A stretch of DNA of 15,013 nt, taken from positions 1 to 15,013 of the forward strand of contig JBLHPE010000060.1 of assembly GCA_047624005.1 (NCBI GenBank), given 5' to 3'. The number at the start of each line of letters is the position of its first letter. Within the stretch, counting starts at the first letter, position 1. The position numbers and the translations under genes were made by a program. The notes beneath the pieces were generated by a model that saw only the letters and a program-made list of their open reading frames with translations, did not search any database and had not been told where the DNA came from. This document shows positions 14,932 to 15,013 of the stretch, piece by piece. This stretch comes from Ascidiaceihabitans sp047624005 (GTDB lineage: Bacteria; Pseudomonadota; Alphaproteobacteria; Rhodobacterales; Rhodobacteraceae).

Positions 14932-15013
14932 TCAACCAAGAGCGTCGCTACAGCGTCCACACACATCTGCATGGGAATGGCTGCCAACATCTGGCAGGAT
15001 TTTCCAGCAACGA
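14932..15013 (-). CDS. ileS: Isoleucyl-tRNA synthetase, C-terminal fragment
   Basis: Only the last 26 codons and the TGA stop are in the window; the frame enters at 15012. The visible peptide reads RCWKILPDVGSHSHADVCGR followed by CSDALG. This is the C-terminal zinc-binding segment of bacterial isoleucyl-tRNA synthetase, typically C-x-x-C-W ... C-x-x-C; three of the Cys are seen and the first would lie just outside. The enzyme charges tRNA-Ile. Identity rests on this short but characteristic motif. No other zinc-ribbon enzyme fits the CW-LP-VG spacing as well. Confidence 0.8.
   Translation of the reverse strand, partial: RCWKILPDVGSHSHADVCGRCSDALG

Overview
The window reads as an ordinary chromosomal segment of an alphaproteobacterium, most likely a marine Rhodobacteraceae (Roseobacter-group) species. 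This rests on protein families and neighbourhoods I recognise (Suv3-type helicase / S4 protein / 7Fe ferredoxin / CarD; SCP2 / lysophospholipase-like hydrolase; ligase-associated exonuclease / ATP-dependent ligase; PepF) and on a moderate GC content, mid-50s by eye. No sequence search was run. I see no insertion sequence, prophage gene, CRISPR array, rRNA or tRNA.

Left part (1-2237): the 3' end of a KefB/KefC-type cation:proton antiporter converges on cobT (minus). cobT is divergent from cobS (plus). CobT and CobS carry out late steps of nucleotide-loop assembly in cobalamin synthesis.

Minus-strand block (2249-7318), read right to left: an exported TPR protein, a Suv3-like RNA helicase, an S4-domain (Hsp15-like) RNA-binding protein whose start codon directly abuts the helicase stop codon, the 7Fe ferredoxin FdxA, and the RNA-polymerase-binding regulator CarD. 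CarD has its own near-consensus promoter and a clear terminator. The first four genes are probably one transcription unit.

Plus-strand block (7392-11275): an SCP2 lipid-binding protein, an alpha/beta hydrolase, a metallo-beta-lactamase-fold DNA exonuclease and an ATP-dependent DNA ligase. The last two overlap by four bases and are a known DNA-repair pair.

Right part (11365-15013): oligoendopeptidase F (plus) ending in a hairpin. Next comes a small DksA/TraR-type protein (minus) with an odd start and a degenerate zinc site, divergent from a membrane-anchored M19 dipeptidase (plus). A perfect 14-bp hairpin then separates the dipeptidase from the converging 3' end of ileS (minus).

I found no convincing new multigene system. 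The items most worth a second look are the DksA-like gene (ATA where the family start should be, Phe replacing a zinc Cys), the long bipartite tail of the Suv3-like helicase and its tight coupling to an S4 protein, and the hairpin/promoter arrangement at carD.
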